Shown piece by piece: positions 1 through 7,414 of a stretch of 13,905 nt of DNA; position 1 is the stretch's first letter, and each line of letters opens with the position of its first letter. Under the pieces are notes generated by a model, which was not told where the DNA came from, did not search any database, and was given only the letters and a program-made list of their open reading frames with translations. This stretch comes from an uncultured Flavobacteriaceae bacterium (lineage in GTDB: Bacteria; Bacteroidota; Bacteroidia; Flavobacteriales; Flavobacteriaceae): assembly GCA_913044085.1 (NCBI GenBank), contig CAJWNW010000038.1, positions 1-13,905 of the forward strand, read 5' to 3'. The translations under genes were made by a program, and so were the position numbers.

Positions 1-51
1 GGACGCCAGGTTTTCATCCTGGTAAGAGGGGTTCGATTCCCCTACGGGCTA
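1..51 (+). tRNA. tRNA-Glu (anticodon TTC), 3' part only
   Basis: Partial tRNA cut by the left window edge; the acceptor 5' strand and most of the D arm are missing. The anticodon stem CCAGG (6-10) pairs with CCTGG (18-22) around the loop TTTTCAT, placing anticodon TTC at 13-15, which reads Glu codons. The T stem AGGGG (27-31) pairs with CCCCT (39-43) around TTCGATT. The 3' acceptor strand ACGGGCT (44-50) is followed by discriminator A51. No CCA is encoded, so it would be added after transcription. The gene lies 21 bases upstream of rpsT on the same strand and is probably co-transcribed with it. Confidence 0.93.
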
Positions 52-72
52 CAAATAAAAAATTAAATTAAT

Positions 73-324
73 ATGGCAAATCACAAGTCTGCATTAAAAA
101 GAATTAGAAGCAATAACGCTAAGCGCATACTCAATAAGTATCAGCATAAGACAACACGTAATGCAATTAAAGCTTTACGAGAAATAACTACAAAGAAAAA
201 AGCTGAAAAAGCGTTTCCTTCTGTAGCTTCCATGATTGATAAACTTGCCAAGCGCAATATCATTCATAACAACAAAGCGGCAAACTTAAAATCTAAGCTA
301 GCGCAACACATTGCCAGCTTGTAA
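73..324 (+). CDS. rpsT: 30S ribosomal protein S20
   Basis: S20 is a small basic protein that binds 16S rRNA early in assembly of the small ribosomal subunit. The 83-residue product has the typical length and the family N-terminus MANHKSALKRIR, followed by Lys/Arg-rich helical sequence (NAKRILNKYQHKTTRN) and a C-terminal helix containing NKAANLKSKLAQHI. The ATG start leaves the canonical N-terminus intact. The 5' spacer (52-72) is almost pure A/T with no Shine-Dalgarno, as is common in Bacteroidota. tRNA-Glu lies just upstream and a strong terminator 16 bases downstream, so this is the last gene of its unit. Confidence 0.97.
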   Translation: MANHKSALKRIRSNNAKRILNKYQHKTTRNAIKALREITTKKKAEKAFPSVASMIDKLAKRNIIHNNKAANLKSKLAQHIASL

Positions 325-340
325 TTTTAAATAATTTAAT

Positions 341-374
341 AAAAAAAAGTCTTTCCATTGGAAAGACTTTTTTT
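341..374 (+). terminator. Intrinsic terminator, probably bidirectional, between rpsT and rho
   Basis: GTCTTTCC (349-356) pairs perfectly with GGAAAGAC (360-367) around a 3-base loop ATT. The stem is flanked by an A run (341-348) on the left and a T run (368-374) on the right, which extend the pairing. The T run serves the rpsT transcript; on the opposite strand the A run becomes a U run and serves rho, whose stop lies at 391-393. The symmetry fits two convergent genes sharing one terminator. Confidence 0.92.
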
Positions 375-390
375 ATGCGTTTAATTTTTG

Positions 391-1935
391 TTATCCATTC
401 ATGGAAATTAAAAACTCCTCGTTGTTTCGGGTTTGTTTGAAACGGTCGTTGATGAACTCCATGGCTTCTACAGGATTCATATCCGCCAAGTATTTTCTCA
501 TCACCCACATGCGTTGAATGGTTTTTTCATCCAAGAGTAAGTCGTCTCGCCTTGTACTTGAAGAGGTCAAATCAATGGCAGGGAAAATACGGCGGTTGGA
601 TATTTTTCGATCCAGTTGTAATTCCATATTACCGGTTCCTTTAAATTCTTCAAAAATAACTTCGTCCATTTTAGACCCAGTTTCTGTAAGAGCAGTCGCA
701 ATAATGGTTAACGATCCTCCATTTTCAATTTTTCTTGCAGCACCAAAAAAGCGTTTTGGTTTGTGTAATGCATTGGCATCTACACCTCCACTTAAAATCT
801 TGCCTGAAGCTGGTTGGACAGTGTTATAAGCACGAGCCAGTCTTGTGATAGAATCTAGCAAGATGACAACATCATAGCCACACTCCACCAATCTTTTCGC
901 TTTTTCTAAAACAATGTTCGCAATTTTTACGTGCTCGTGTGCTTCTTTGTCAAAAGTTGAAGCGATCACTTCTCCACGAACATTTCTTTGCATATCGGTA
1001 ACTTCTTCAGGACGTTCGTCAATCAAGAGTACCATTTGGTAAACTTCTGGATGGTTGGCCGCTATCGCATTGGCGACATCCTTTAAAAGCATTGTTTTTC
1101 CTGTTTTTGGTTGAGAGACAATCATACCACGTTGTCCTTTTCCAATTGGAGAAAACAAATCCATAATTCGAGTGGAAATGGTATTTTGTTTTTCAGCGAG
1201 ATTAAATTTTTCTTTAGGAAACAAAGGCGTGAGATGTTCAAAAGCAACACGGTCTCTAACAACCTGGGGGTCCAAACCATTGATTTTACTCACCTTGATA
1301 AGTGGAAAGTATTTTTCTCCCTCTTTTGGGGGACGTACATGACCAAGAACGGTATCTCCATTCTTCAGGCCAAACAATCTAATTTGAGATTGTGATACAT
1401 AGATGTCATCAGGAGATGATAAATAGTTGTAATCTGAAGACCTTAAAAACCCATATCCATCAGACATGACATCCAATACACCTTCACTTTCAATAATAGC
1501 ATCAAATTCAAAATCAGGCTCTTTATAGCGATTTCTATTGTCCTTGTTGCCGTTATGTTCTTTTTTATGATGGTTATTCTTGTTTTGGTGGTGTTGTTTT
1601 TTGTGTTGTTTTTGTCTGTTATTGTTGTTTTGGTCTCTGTTGTTGTTTTTTTCTTTGACCGAGGTTTCGTTATTTCTGTTGTTTTTTTCCGCCGGAGCAG
1701 CTTTGTTTTCCTTTTGAGAATTTTGCGCAGGCTTTGCGGAATGTTCTGTTTTCGGATTTTCAGCTTTGGCTGGAGCCTCTTTTTGATTGTCGGAAGGCTT
1801 GGCTGCTTGAACATCTAATATCTGATAGATTAAGTCTAATTTTTTTAAGCTGCTGAATCTAGGGATTTTTAATCCTTTGGCAATTTCCTGTAATTCAGGA
1901 AGTTTTTTTTCTTTAAGTTCTGAGATTTCTAACAT
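391..1935 (-). CDS. rho: Transcription termination factor Rho with disordered insert
   Basis: Rho is the hexameric RNA-dependent ATPase/helicase that releases RNA polymerase at factor-dependent terminators. The 514-residue product is about 95 longer than E. coli Rho. Domains in order: an N-terminal helical domain (about 1-42, MLEISELKEKKLPELQEIAK); a low-complexity insert (about 45-142) rich in Asn, Lys, Gln and His with almost no hydrophobics; an RNA-binding cold-shock-like domain with the RNP1-type motif GYGFLRS (160-166); and the RecA-like ATPase with Walker A QPKTGKT (275-281), Walker B VVILLD (356-361), the Q-loop region LSGGVDANAL (381-390) and a conserved C-terminus (DLTSSSTRRDDLLL). 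The gene stands alone, convergent with rpsT. Its roughly 230-base upstream region contains a small hairpin. Identity is certain; the role of the insert is inferred from related bacteria. Confidence 0.98.
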   Translation of the reverse strand: MLEISELKEKKLPELQEIAKGLKIPRFSSLKKLDLIYQILDVQAAKPSDNQKEAPAKAENPKTEHSAKPAQNSQKENKAAPAEKNNRNNETSVKEKNNNRDQNNNNRQKQHKKQHHQNKNNHHKKEHNGNKDNRNRYKEPDFEFDAIIESEGVLDVMSDGYGFLRSSDYNYLSSPDDIYVSQSQIRLFGLKNGDTVLGHVRPPKEGEKYFPLIKVSKINGLDPQVVRDRVAFEHLTPLFPKEKFNLAEKQNTISTRIMDLFSPIGKGQRGMIVSQPKTGKTMLLKDVANAIAANHPEVYQMVLLIDERPEEVTDMQRNVRGEVIASTFDKEAHEHVKIANIVLEKAKRLVECGYDVVILLDSITRLARAYNTVQPASGKILSGGVDANALHKPKRFFGAARKIENGGSLTIIATALTETGSKMDEVIFEEFKGTGNMELQLDRKISNRRIFPAIDLTSSSTRRDDLLLDEKTIQRMWVMRKYLADMNPVEAMEFINDRFKQTRNNEEFLISMNG

Positions 1936-1973
1936 AATTTAGTTGTAATTATTTAAGTTTTTAAATATGGTTT

Positions 1974-1988
1974 TGTTGCGTTGCAACA
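1974..1988. other. Small perfect hairpin upstream of rho
   Basis: TGTTGC (1974-1979) pairs with GCAACA (1983-1988) around the loop GTT. On the + strand it is followed closely by a T run (1991-1998), but no + gene lies upstream that would need a terminator. On the - strand it would sit about 40-50 bases upstream of the rho start codon, probably in the rho leader. The role is unknown; it may be a chance structure in AT-rich DNA. Confidence 0.35.
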
Positions 1989-2163
1989 TAATTTTTTTGT
2001 GGGAAACAATTTGAATTTGGAATCGGTATGTAGTAATATGAAAAAATATAGTTGAGACAAAGAGGTCTCTTGTAATTTGTTATGCAATGATACAACATTA
2101 TTTTTAAAATTTAGTGAAATAAATAAAAAAGAAACGATTACTTTAGCAGCAAAACTATATGGT

Positions 2164-2571
2164 ATGCTTCAAAGAATTCAAACGCTTTATTTGTTTCTGT
2201 CGGCACTTTGTACAGGCGCCTTACCCTTCGTTTTTCCATTACTTACGATTGATGCGAGATCTTATTTTGCACAAGACCATCCGGTATATTTAGGATTATT
2301 CGCGGCTTCGACACTAATTACTGGATGGACTATTTTTAAATACAAAACTAGACAAACCCAATTTGTATTGGGTCGTATAAATATTATAGTAAACTTAATT
2401 TTATTGGGATTATTTGTGTACCGATTACTTAATTTATCTGGAGAATTTCAAAATTCGCAGAATGGCATTGGTTTATTTCTCCCTGTTGTTTCTGTATTTT
2501 TATTGGTACTGGCAAATAAGGCCATCAAGAAAGATGAAGCTCTCATAAAATCTATCGACCGCTTGAGATAA
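2164..2571 (+). CDS. DUF4293 family small integral membrane protein
   Basis: This 135-residue protein has four predicted membrane segments (about residues 8-26, 41-59, 70-88 and 102-118). Its N-terminus MLQRIQTLYLFLSAL and its C-terminus ANKAIKKDEALIKSIDRLR match the DUF4293 family of Bacteroidota; its function is unknown. The ATG at 2164 was chosen because family members begin at this MxQRIQ motif. An in-frame ATG at 2077 would add 29 polar residues with no family counterpart. The gene is divergent from rho and convergent with the phosphoesterase, so it is probably monocistronic. Its position beside rho is, from memory, common in Flavobacteriaceae. Confidence 0.88.
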   Translation: MLQRIQTLYLFLSALCTGALPFVFPLLTIDARSYFAQDHPVYLGLFAASTLITGWTIFKYKTRQTQFVLGRINIIVNLILLGLFVYRLLNLSGEFQNSQNGIGLFLPVVSVFLLVLANKAIKKDEALIKSIDRLR

Positions 2572-2597
2572 ATTATAGGCGCACTCATTGAGATGGC

Positions 2598-3089
2598 TTA
2601 ACGTTTAAATTCTACGATTTCCAATTCTTTTATTTCGCCTTTGGATACTTTGAAACGCAACATGGTTCGCACCTTGTGAAATCCATTTTTTCCAACTGCA
2701 CCCGGATTCATATGAAGTAAATTTAATTTTTTATCCGGCATTACTTTCAATATGTGGGAATGTCCAGAAATAAATAAGCCAGGACGTTCAAATTTAATCA
2801 CGTCTCGAATAGGCTTTGAATACCGATTCGGGTAGCCTCCAATGTGGGTGATCCAAACTTTAAGACTTTCAACTTTAAACTTTTGATGCAAAGGAAATTC
2901 AGTTCGGGCGGCAGCACCGTCAATATTTCCATAAACAGCTCTCAGCGGTTTTAATTTTTTTAGTGCATCGGTTACTTCAAGAGAACCGATGTCACCGGCA
3001 TGCCATACTTCGTCACACCAATGGACATGTTTTAAGATATCTTCTCCTATATAACCATGGGTGTCGGAAAGCAATAGAATTTTTTTCAT
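2598..3089 (-). CDS. Metallophosphoesterase, YfcE/MJ0936 type
   Basis: Predicted cytosolic, metal-dependent phosphodiesterase of the calcineurin-like fold, small YfcE/MJ0936 branch. The 163-residue length is typical. The metal-ligand motifs occur in order: SDTHG (Asp9, His11), HAGDIGS (Asp33), YGNIDG (Asn55), ITHIGG (His82) and SGHSH (His110, His112), followed by the family motif MNPGAVG (127-133). All expected ligands are present, so it should be active. The natural substrate is not known; related enzymes cleave model phosphodiesters in vitro. The gene lies alone, divergent from truA, with a candidate -7 box TACTTTTG on its own strand at 3158-3151. Its stop lies 26 bases from that of the convergent DUF4293 gene, and no clear terminator is visible between them. 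Confidence 0.92.
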   Translation of the reverse strand: MKKILLLSDTHGYIGEDILKHVHWCDEVWHAGDIGSLEVTDALKKLKPLRAVYGNIDGAAARTEFPLHQKFKVESLKVWITHIGGYPNRYSKPIRDVIKFERPGLFISGHSHILKVMPDKKLNLLHMNPGAVGKNGFHKVRTMLRFKVSKGEIKELEIVEFKR

Positions 3090-3130
3090 GGAATCTTTGA
3101 AAACTCAAAACAGTATTTAGACCAATGTCT

Positions 3131-3138
3131 TATCTTTG
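3131..3138 (+). promoter_or_regulatory. Candidate -7 promoter element for truA
   Basis: TATCTTTG is an exact match to the Bacteroidota -7 consensus TAnnTTTG. Transcription would begin near 3144, leaving a leader of about 25 bases before the truA TTG. No convincing -33 TTG is seen at the usual 17-23 base spacing, so only the -7 half is supported. Confidence 0.5.
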
Positions 3139-3150
3139 ATGGTCTAACAA

Positions 3151-3158
3151 CAAAAGTA
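3151..3158 (-). promoter_or_regulatory. Candidate -7 promoter element for the phosphoesterase gene
   Basis: Read on the - strand, 3158 to 3151 is TACTTTTG, an exact match to TAnnTTTG. Transcription would begin near 3144 and run left, with a leader of about 55 bases. A -33 TTG at the expected distance is not obvious. The element faces the truA candidate box at 3131-3138. Confidence 0.42.
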
Positions 3159-3168
3159 TCAAAATACC

Positions 3169-3918
3169 TTGAGATATTTCATTGATTTGTCCTATAATGG
3201 AACCCATTACCACGGTTGGCAAGTACAGCCCAATGCAGTAACTGTGCAGGCAACCCTCAACAAAGCCCTTTCAGTACTTTTGAAATCTCCCACTGATAGT
3301 ATGGGGGCAGGACGTACCGACACTGGGGTTCATGCGGTTCAAATGGTTGCACATTTCGATACCAAAGTAAGTTTTGATACGGAACAAATGCCGTATAAGC
3401 TTAACGCTTTTCTACCAAAGGACATTGCGGTAAACGCTATAAAAAACGTTCACAAAGAGGCCCACGCAAGATTTGATGCCACAAGCAGGAGCTACATTTA
3501 TAAAATAACAACCTCTAAAGACGTTTTTGAACACGATAAACGCCATTGTTTTACCAGGCCTTTAGATGTAAATCTTATGAACAAAGCAAGCCGTATTTTG
3601 ATGGGTTATAAAGATTTTGAGTGTTTTTCAAGGATGCATTCCGATGTAAAAACCTTTTTATGTCAAATTAGCCATGCCCAATGGACTCAAACCGAAAATC
3701 ATTTAGAATTTAAAATTACAGCAAATCGTTTTCTAAGAAATATGGTGCGTGCTATTGTAGGAACCATGCTGGATGTTGGAATTTCTAAAACATCTTTGGA
3801 TGAATTTAAAAACATCATTGAATCCAAAGACCGTTCAAATGCGGGCGCTTCTGCACCAGCAAAAGGTTTGTATTTGACCGAAATTTTATACCCTAATTCA
3901 ATTTATTTAGATGACTAA
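3169..3918 (+). CDS. truA: tRNA pseudouridine(38-40) synthase TruA, TTG start
   Basis: TruA converts uridines 38-40 in the anticodon stem-loop of many tRNAs to pseudouridine. The 249-residue product matches the family length. It begins RYFIDLSYNGTHYHGWQ and has the catalytic loop GAGRTDTGVHA with nucleophile Asp51, then the RSYIYKI strand (residues 107-113) and the C-terminal ANRFLRNMVRAIVGT motif. The start is a TTG at 3169. No in-frame ATG precedes the conserved RYF motif closely, and starting later would delete the first beta strand. A match to the Bacteroidota -7 box lies 31 bases upstream of the start. The stop overlaps the start of the downstream ABC transporter gene by 8 bases, indicating co-transcription and probably translational coupling. 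Confidence 0.96.
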   Translation: MRYFIDLSYNGTHYHGWQVQPNAVTVQATLNKALSVLLKSPTDSMGAGRTDTGVHAVQMVAHFDTKVSFDTEQMPYKLNAFLPKDIAVNAIKNVHKEAHARFDATSRSYIYKITTSKDVFEHDKRHCFTRPLDVNLMNKASRILMGYKDFECFSRMHSDVKTFLCQISHAQWTQTENHLEFKITANRFLRNMVRAIVGTMLDVGISKTSLDEFKNIIESKDRSNAGASAPAKGLYLTEILYPNSIYLDD

Positions 3919-5674
3919 AATAAAGCAAACTGTTTTTGATGCGCCTCTTTTTGGCCGTCTTTTGGCCTATACCAAGCCGTACTATCCAATTTTTGTTTTG
4001 GCCCTCATTACAGTTATTGGACTGGCAGTATTTGGGGCTTTGCGGCCAAAAGTATTGCAAATGGCCATGGATGAAAACATTGAGCAACAATTTCAGCCTG
4101 GATTTTTAAGGTATATACTTTGGATGTTTGCTTTGCTATTTATGGAAGTCTTGTGCAATCTTACATTTATTTATACGGCTAGCTGGTTGGGCCAGTCAGT
4201 TGTAAGGGATATCAGGACCAAATTATTCAATCATATTCTGGCATTCAAAATGAAATATTTTGACAACTCATCTGTAGGGGTGTTGTTGACCAGAACGGTT
4301 ACAGATATGGAACGTATTGCCGATATTTTTGGAGAAGGGCTATTTATGATTTTTAGTGACATCCTCAAAATGTTGGTGGTTGGCACCGTTATGGTTTATA
4401 TGAACTGGCAACTGAGTATTGTAGTATTCTTCACTCTTCCGATTATATTGATAGCGACAAAAATTTTTCAAAAATACATGAAAAAAGCTTTTGAAGAGGT
4501 CAGAAATGAAGTGTCAAACTTAAACTCATTTGTTCAAGAGCGTTTGACCGGCATGAAGGTTGTTCAACTTTTCGCAAGAGAGATGATTGAGTTTAAAAGC
4601 TTTGAAGCAATTAATCAGCGCCATAAAAAAGCATGGATTAAGACCGTATGGTACAATTCAGTATTTTTCCCAATTGCAGAGTTATTGACTTCCATTACCC
4701 TTGGGATTATCATATGGTTGGGAGGACTAAATACGGTTTTTGAGCAAACAGCCTCAGTTGGAGATTTGGCGGCCTTTATCATGATGGTTCCCATGATGTT
4801 TCGTCCCCTGCATCAAATAGCAAACAAATTTAACACCCTTCAAATGGGAATGGTAGCAGCTGATCGGGTTTTTAAAGTCTTGGATACAAATTCCAATATT
4901 TCAGATTTAGGGACTGAATCATTGAAAGCATTTAGTGGTAAAATTGAATTTAAAAATGTTCACTTTTCATATGTAAAAAATGAAGCTGTTCTCAAGGGAG
5001 TTTCTTTTAAAGTCATGCCCGGTCAAACCGTTGCAATCGTTGGGTCCACGGGGGCTGGAAAATCCACTATAATTAACTTGATCAATCGGTTTTACGAAAT
5101 TGACAAAGGACAGATTTTATTTGATCAAACCAATATAAAATCGATTCCACTCAAATCGCTACGAAAACAAGTCTCCGTGGTACTTCAAGATGTTTTTTTA
5201 TTCGCCGATACAATCTTAAACAACATTACCCTTGGAAATTCACAAATATCTGAAGCTGCTGTAGTGGATGCCGCTAAGCAAATTGGGATTCATGACTTTA
5301 TAACAAATCTACCAGGGGCGTACCACTACAATGTAAAAGAAAGAGGTGTGATGTTATCCGTTGGTCAGCGCCAATTGATTTCTTTTTTAAGAGCTTATAT
5401 AACCAACCCTAAAGTCTTGATTTTGGACGAAGCCACAGCATCCATTGATTCGAACTCAGAACAGCTCATTCAAGCAGCTACTAAAAAAATTACAAAAGAC
5501 CGGACCTCCATTGTGATTGCCCACCGCTTGGCGACCATTCAAAAAGCGGATGTCATAATTGTATTGGATGCTGGAGAGATTATTGAAATGGGAACCCACA
5601 GCAGTTTACTTAAAAACAAGGAAGGAGCCTACAGTGGGCTGTATAAGGCACAATTTTTGAAGCAGGAACACTAA
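3911..5674 (+). CDS. ABC exporter, fused membrane and ATPase domains (MsbA-like)
   Basis: Half-transporter that would dimerise in the inner membrane and export a lipid, drug or other hydrophobic substrate. The 587 residues comprise a six-helix transmembrane domain (about 1-320) and an ATPase domain (about 343-587). Visible ATPase motifs: Walker A GSTGAGKST (378-386), Q-loop Gln426, signature LSVGQ (482-486), Walker B VLILDE with catalytic Glu507, and switch His538 in IAHRLAT. The signature has Val in place of the common first Gly (LSGGQ). The gene overlaps truA by 8 bases and ends 4 bases into the convergent cdaA. The MsbA-like label rests on architecture only; the real substrate cannot be told from the sequence, and neighbouring truA gives no clue. 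Confidence 0.93.
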   Translation: MTKIKQTVFDAPLFGRLLAYTKPYYPIFVLALITVIGLAVFGALRPKVLQMAMDENIEQQFQPGFLRYILWMFALLFMEVLCNLTFIYTASWLGQSVVRDIRTKLFNHILAFKMKYFDNSSVGVLLTRTVTDMERIADIFGEGLFMIFSDILKMLVVGTVMVYMNWQLSIVVFFTLPIILIATKIFQKYMKKAFEEVRNEVSNLNSFVQERLTGMKVVQLFAREMIEFKSFEAINQRHKKAWIKTVWYNSVFFPIAELLTSITLGIIIWLGGLNTVFEQTASVGDLAAFIMMVPMMFRPLHQIANKFNTLQMGMVAADRVFKVLDTNSNISDLGTESLKAFSGKIEFKNVHFSYVKNEAVLKGVSFKVMPGQTVAIVGSTGAGKSTIINLINRFYEIDKGQILFDQTNIKSIPLKSLRKQVSVVLQDVFLFADTILNNITLGNSQISEAAVVDAAKQIGIHDFITNLPGAYHYNVKERGVMLSVGQRQLISFLRAYITNPKVLILDEATASIDSNSEQLIQAATKKITKDRTSIVIAHRLATIQKADVIIVLDAGEIIEMGTHSSLLKNKEGAYSGLYKAQFLKQEH

Positions 5675-6459
5675 ATTAGTTCAGCTTCTAATTTTTCAAT
5701 GAGTTCTTGGGTATTCTTGTAAATGATAAACGCCCCATTGTTGATGTAAGATATTTGGCCGGATTCCTCACTAACAACAATGGCTAATGCATCTGTTTTT
5801 TCTGTAATCCCAATCGCAGCGCGATGTCTTAAACCAAAGTGTGCGGGGATGTCTTTTTGATTGCTTACAGGGAGAATGATACGGGTTGCCTTAATGATGT
5901 TGTTTGATATTATTATAGCGCCGTCATGGAGTGGGCTGTTTTTGAAAAAAATACTTTCCAGAATGGGTTGGGTCAGTTCAATGTTCATTTGATCGCCCGT
6001 TTCTACCAAAAAGTCAAGGTTGTTATTGCGTTCCAAAATTATTATAGCTCCAGTTTTTGTACTGGCCATTTTAGTGGCTGCTTTTACGATATCATTGGCA
6101 TTGGTATTGTTTTTTCTAACAGAGCTGGTTAAAAACTGAAACCGGCCTAGAATAGCACTTTTTTTACCAAAGTTGGTAGAGCCAATCATCAATAGAAATT
6201 TTCGAATTTCAGGTTGAAATACAACAATAAGCGCAATAATTCCAACGCTCATAAACCCGCCCAATATTTTTGAAAGCATGCGCATTTCAAGGGTGTCTAC
6301 AAGAAGAAAAAAGAGATAGAAAATGACGATACCAATAAAAATATTAATGGCGACAGTACCTCTAATCAATTTATAGACATAATACAGTAAAAGTGCTACC
6401 AAGACGATGTCAATAACATCTAAAACACTGAAATCTAATAGCTCTTTGAGAATTTCCAA
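5671..6459 (-). CDS. cdaA: Diadenylate cyclase CdaA (c-di-AMP synthase)
   Basis: Makes the second messenger cyclic di-AMP from two ATP molecules at the inner membrane. The 262-residue protein has three N-terminal membrane segments (about 11-30, 36-54 and 62-82), a short linker with FQPEIRKFLLMIG, and a DAC domain. The catalytic motifs are intact: PLHDGAI, with DGA at 179-181, and LRHRAA, with RHR at 211-213, followed by TDALAIVVSEESGQIS. Length and layout match the CdaA class rather than DisA or CdaS. No CdaR-like regulator is encoded beside it. It lies 47 bases downstream of folP on the same strand and is probably co-transcribed with it. Its stop codon overlaps that of the convergent ABC exporter. 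Confidence 0.95.
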   Translation of the reverse strand: MEILKELLDFSVLDVIDIVLVALLLYYVYKLIRGTVAINIFIGIVIFYLFFLLVDTLEMRMLSKILGGFMSVGIIALIVVFQPEIRKFLLMIGSTNFGKKSAILGRFQFLTSSVRKNNTNANDIVKAATKMASTKTGAIIILERNNNLDFLVETGDQMNIELTQPILESIFFKNSPLHDGAIIISNNIIKATRIILPVSNQKDIPAHFGLRHRAAIGITEKTDALAIVVSEESGQISYINNGAFIIYKNTQELIEKLEAELI

Positions 6460-6506
6460 GTTGAAATATTTTTTTTAAAGATACTAAATAAAACCAAATT
6501 TAAGAT

Positions 6507-7364
6507 TTAGGATGCCTTGGTCAAAGCGTTGTAGAGTTTTACACATTCTAAAGCCTCCCTCACATCGTGGACTCTTAAAATTTTAGAGCCGTTCATCAAG
6601 GCCGTCATGTTTAGGGCGGTGGTGCCATTGAGTGCTTCAGAGGCTGTGGATTCTAAAACTTTATAAACCATTGATTTTCGAGAAATTCCAGTAAGAATAG
6701 GACAGTTTAGATTTTTGAAATAATCCATCTGGTTTAACAGGATGTAATTTTGATTCAGCGTTTTAGCAAACCCAAATCCAAGATCTATAACGAGGTCGTT
6801 AATTTTATGGGCTTTTGCGGCTTGTATGCGTTCTGAAAAATAATAATAAATATCATTGACAATATGTTTGTATTGGGTCTGTTCTTGCATGCTTCGCGGC
6901 GTACCTTTCATGTGCATCATGATGTAAGGAATCTTTAATTTTCCAACCGTTTCCATCATCTTTGAATCTAATTTTCCGGCTGAAATGTCATTGCAAATTG
7001 CCGCACCCATTTCTGTACATTCTTTGATGACTTTAGATCGGAAGCTGTCTATAGAAATTCTGCAATTTGGGAAGGTTTTCAAAACCAAATGGATCATTGG
7101 AGTGATGCGTTGTAGCTCTTCTTCTTCCGAGACAAAGTTTGCTCCTGGGCGTGAACTATAAGCGCCAATGTCAATAAATGCAGCGCCTTCAATTAACATT
7201 TTTTCAACTTGATTCAGCATGGTTTTAGAGTCTTTAAAACGCCCTCCGTCATAAAAAGAATCTGGAGTGATGTTTAAAATTCCCATCACTTTCGGCTGCG
7301 ATAAATCTATCAGTTCTCCTTTGCAATTAATGCTAAAACCGGGGTTGTTTTTAGTTGAATTCAT
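6507..7364 (-). CDS. folP: Dihydropteroate synthase
   Basis: Condenses 6-hydroxymethyl-7,8-dihydropterin diphosphate with p-aminobenzoate to give dihydropteroate in folate synthesis; it is the sulfonamide target. The 285-residue TIM barrel shows all the family motifs: GILNITPDSF (28-37), DIGAYSSRPGA (65-75), SIDS (104-107), ICNDISAG (123-130), HMKGTPRSMQ (151-160), DLGFGFAKT (194-202), GISRKS (226-231) and RVHDV (264-268). DIGAYSSRPGA replaces the more common DIGGESTRPG but keeps the SRPGA core. The gene is first in a two-gene unit with cdaA. It diverges from the DUF1599 operon across a 78-base AT-rich region with an 18-bp perfect palindrome, which may carry its promoter or operator. Confidence 0.97.
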   Translation of the reverse strand: MNSTKNNPGFSINCKGELIDLSQPKVMGILNITPDSFYDGGRFKDSKTMLNQVEKMLIEGAAFIDIGAYSSRPGANFVSEEEELQRITPMIHLVLKTFPNCRISIDSFRSKVIKECTEMGAAICNDISAGKLDSKMMETVGKLKIPYIMMHMKGTPRSMQEQTQYKHIVNDIYYYFSERIQAAKAHKINDLVIDLGFGFAKTLNQNYILLNQMDYFKNLNCPILTGISRKSMVYKVLESTASEALNGTTALNMTALMNGSKILRVHDVREALECVKLYNALTKAS

Positions 7365-7414
7365 TCAATTTTAAAGTTTAAACCTTAAATTTTGATGGTT
7401 TGAAAATTTTAAGC

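Noticed and set aside
1443..1818. Open frames of about 90-120 codons on both strands inside rho
   Set aside because: They lie opposite or out of frame with the Asn/Lys-rich insert of rho; their very biased composition (Lys/Thr-rich, or Val/Phe/Leu-rich) is what shifted reading of AAC/AAA repeats gives.
2051..2079. Possible promoter with inverted repeat (GAGAC...GTCTC) before DUF4293
   Set aside because: The TTG at 2052 is well placed, but the downstream GTAATTTG fails the TA of TAnnTTTG, and the repeat is only 5 bp per arm.
2077..2163. Upstream ATG that would extend the DUF4293 protein by 29 residues
   Set aside because: The extra residues are polar and lysine-rich with no family counterpart, whereas family members begin at the MLQRIQ motif encoded from 2164.
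2572..2597. Terminator between the convergent DUF4293 and phosphoesterase genes
   Set aside because: Only a 4-bp CTCA/TGAG pairing with a 1-base loop is present and no T run follows it.
7384..7413. Imperfect inverted repeat CTTAAATTTT / AAAATTTTAAG upstream of the DUF1599 gene
   Set aside because: The arms differ by one base in length and consist almost entirely of A and T, so chance is likely; the nearby perfect palindrome is the stronger signal.
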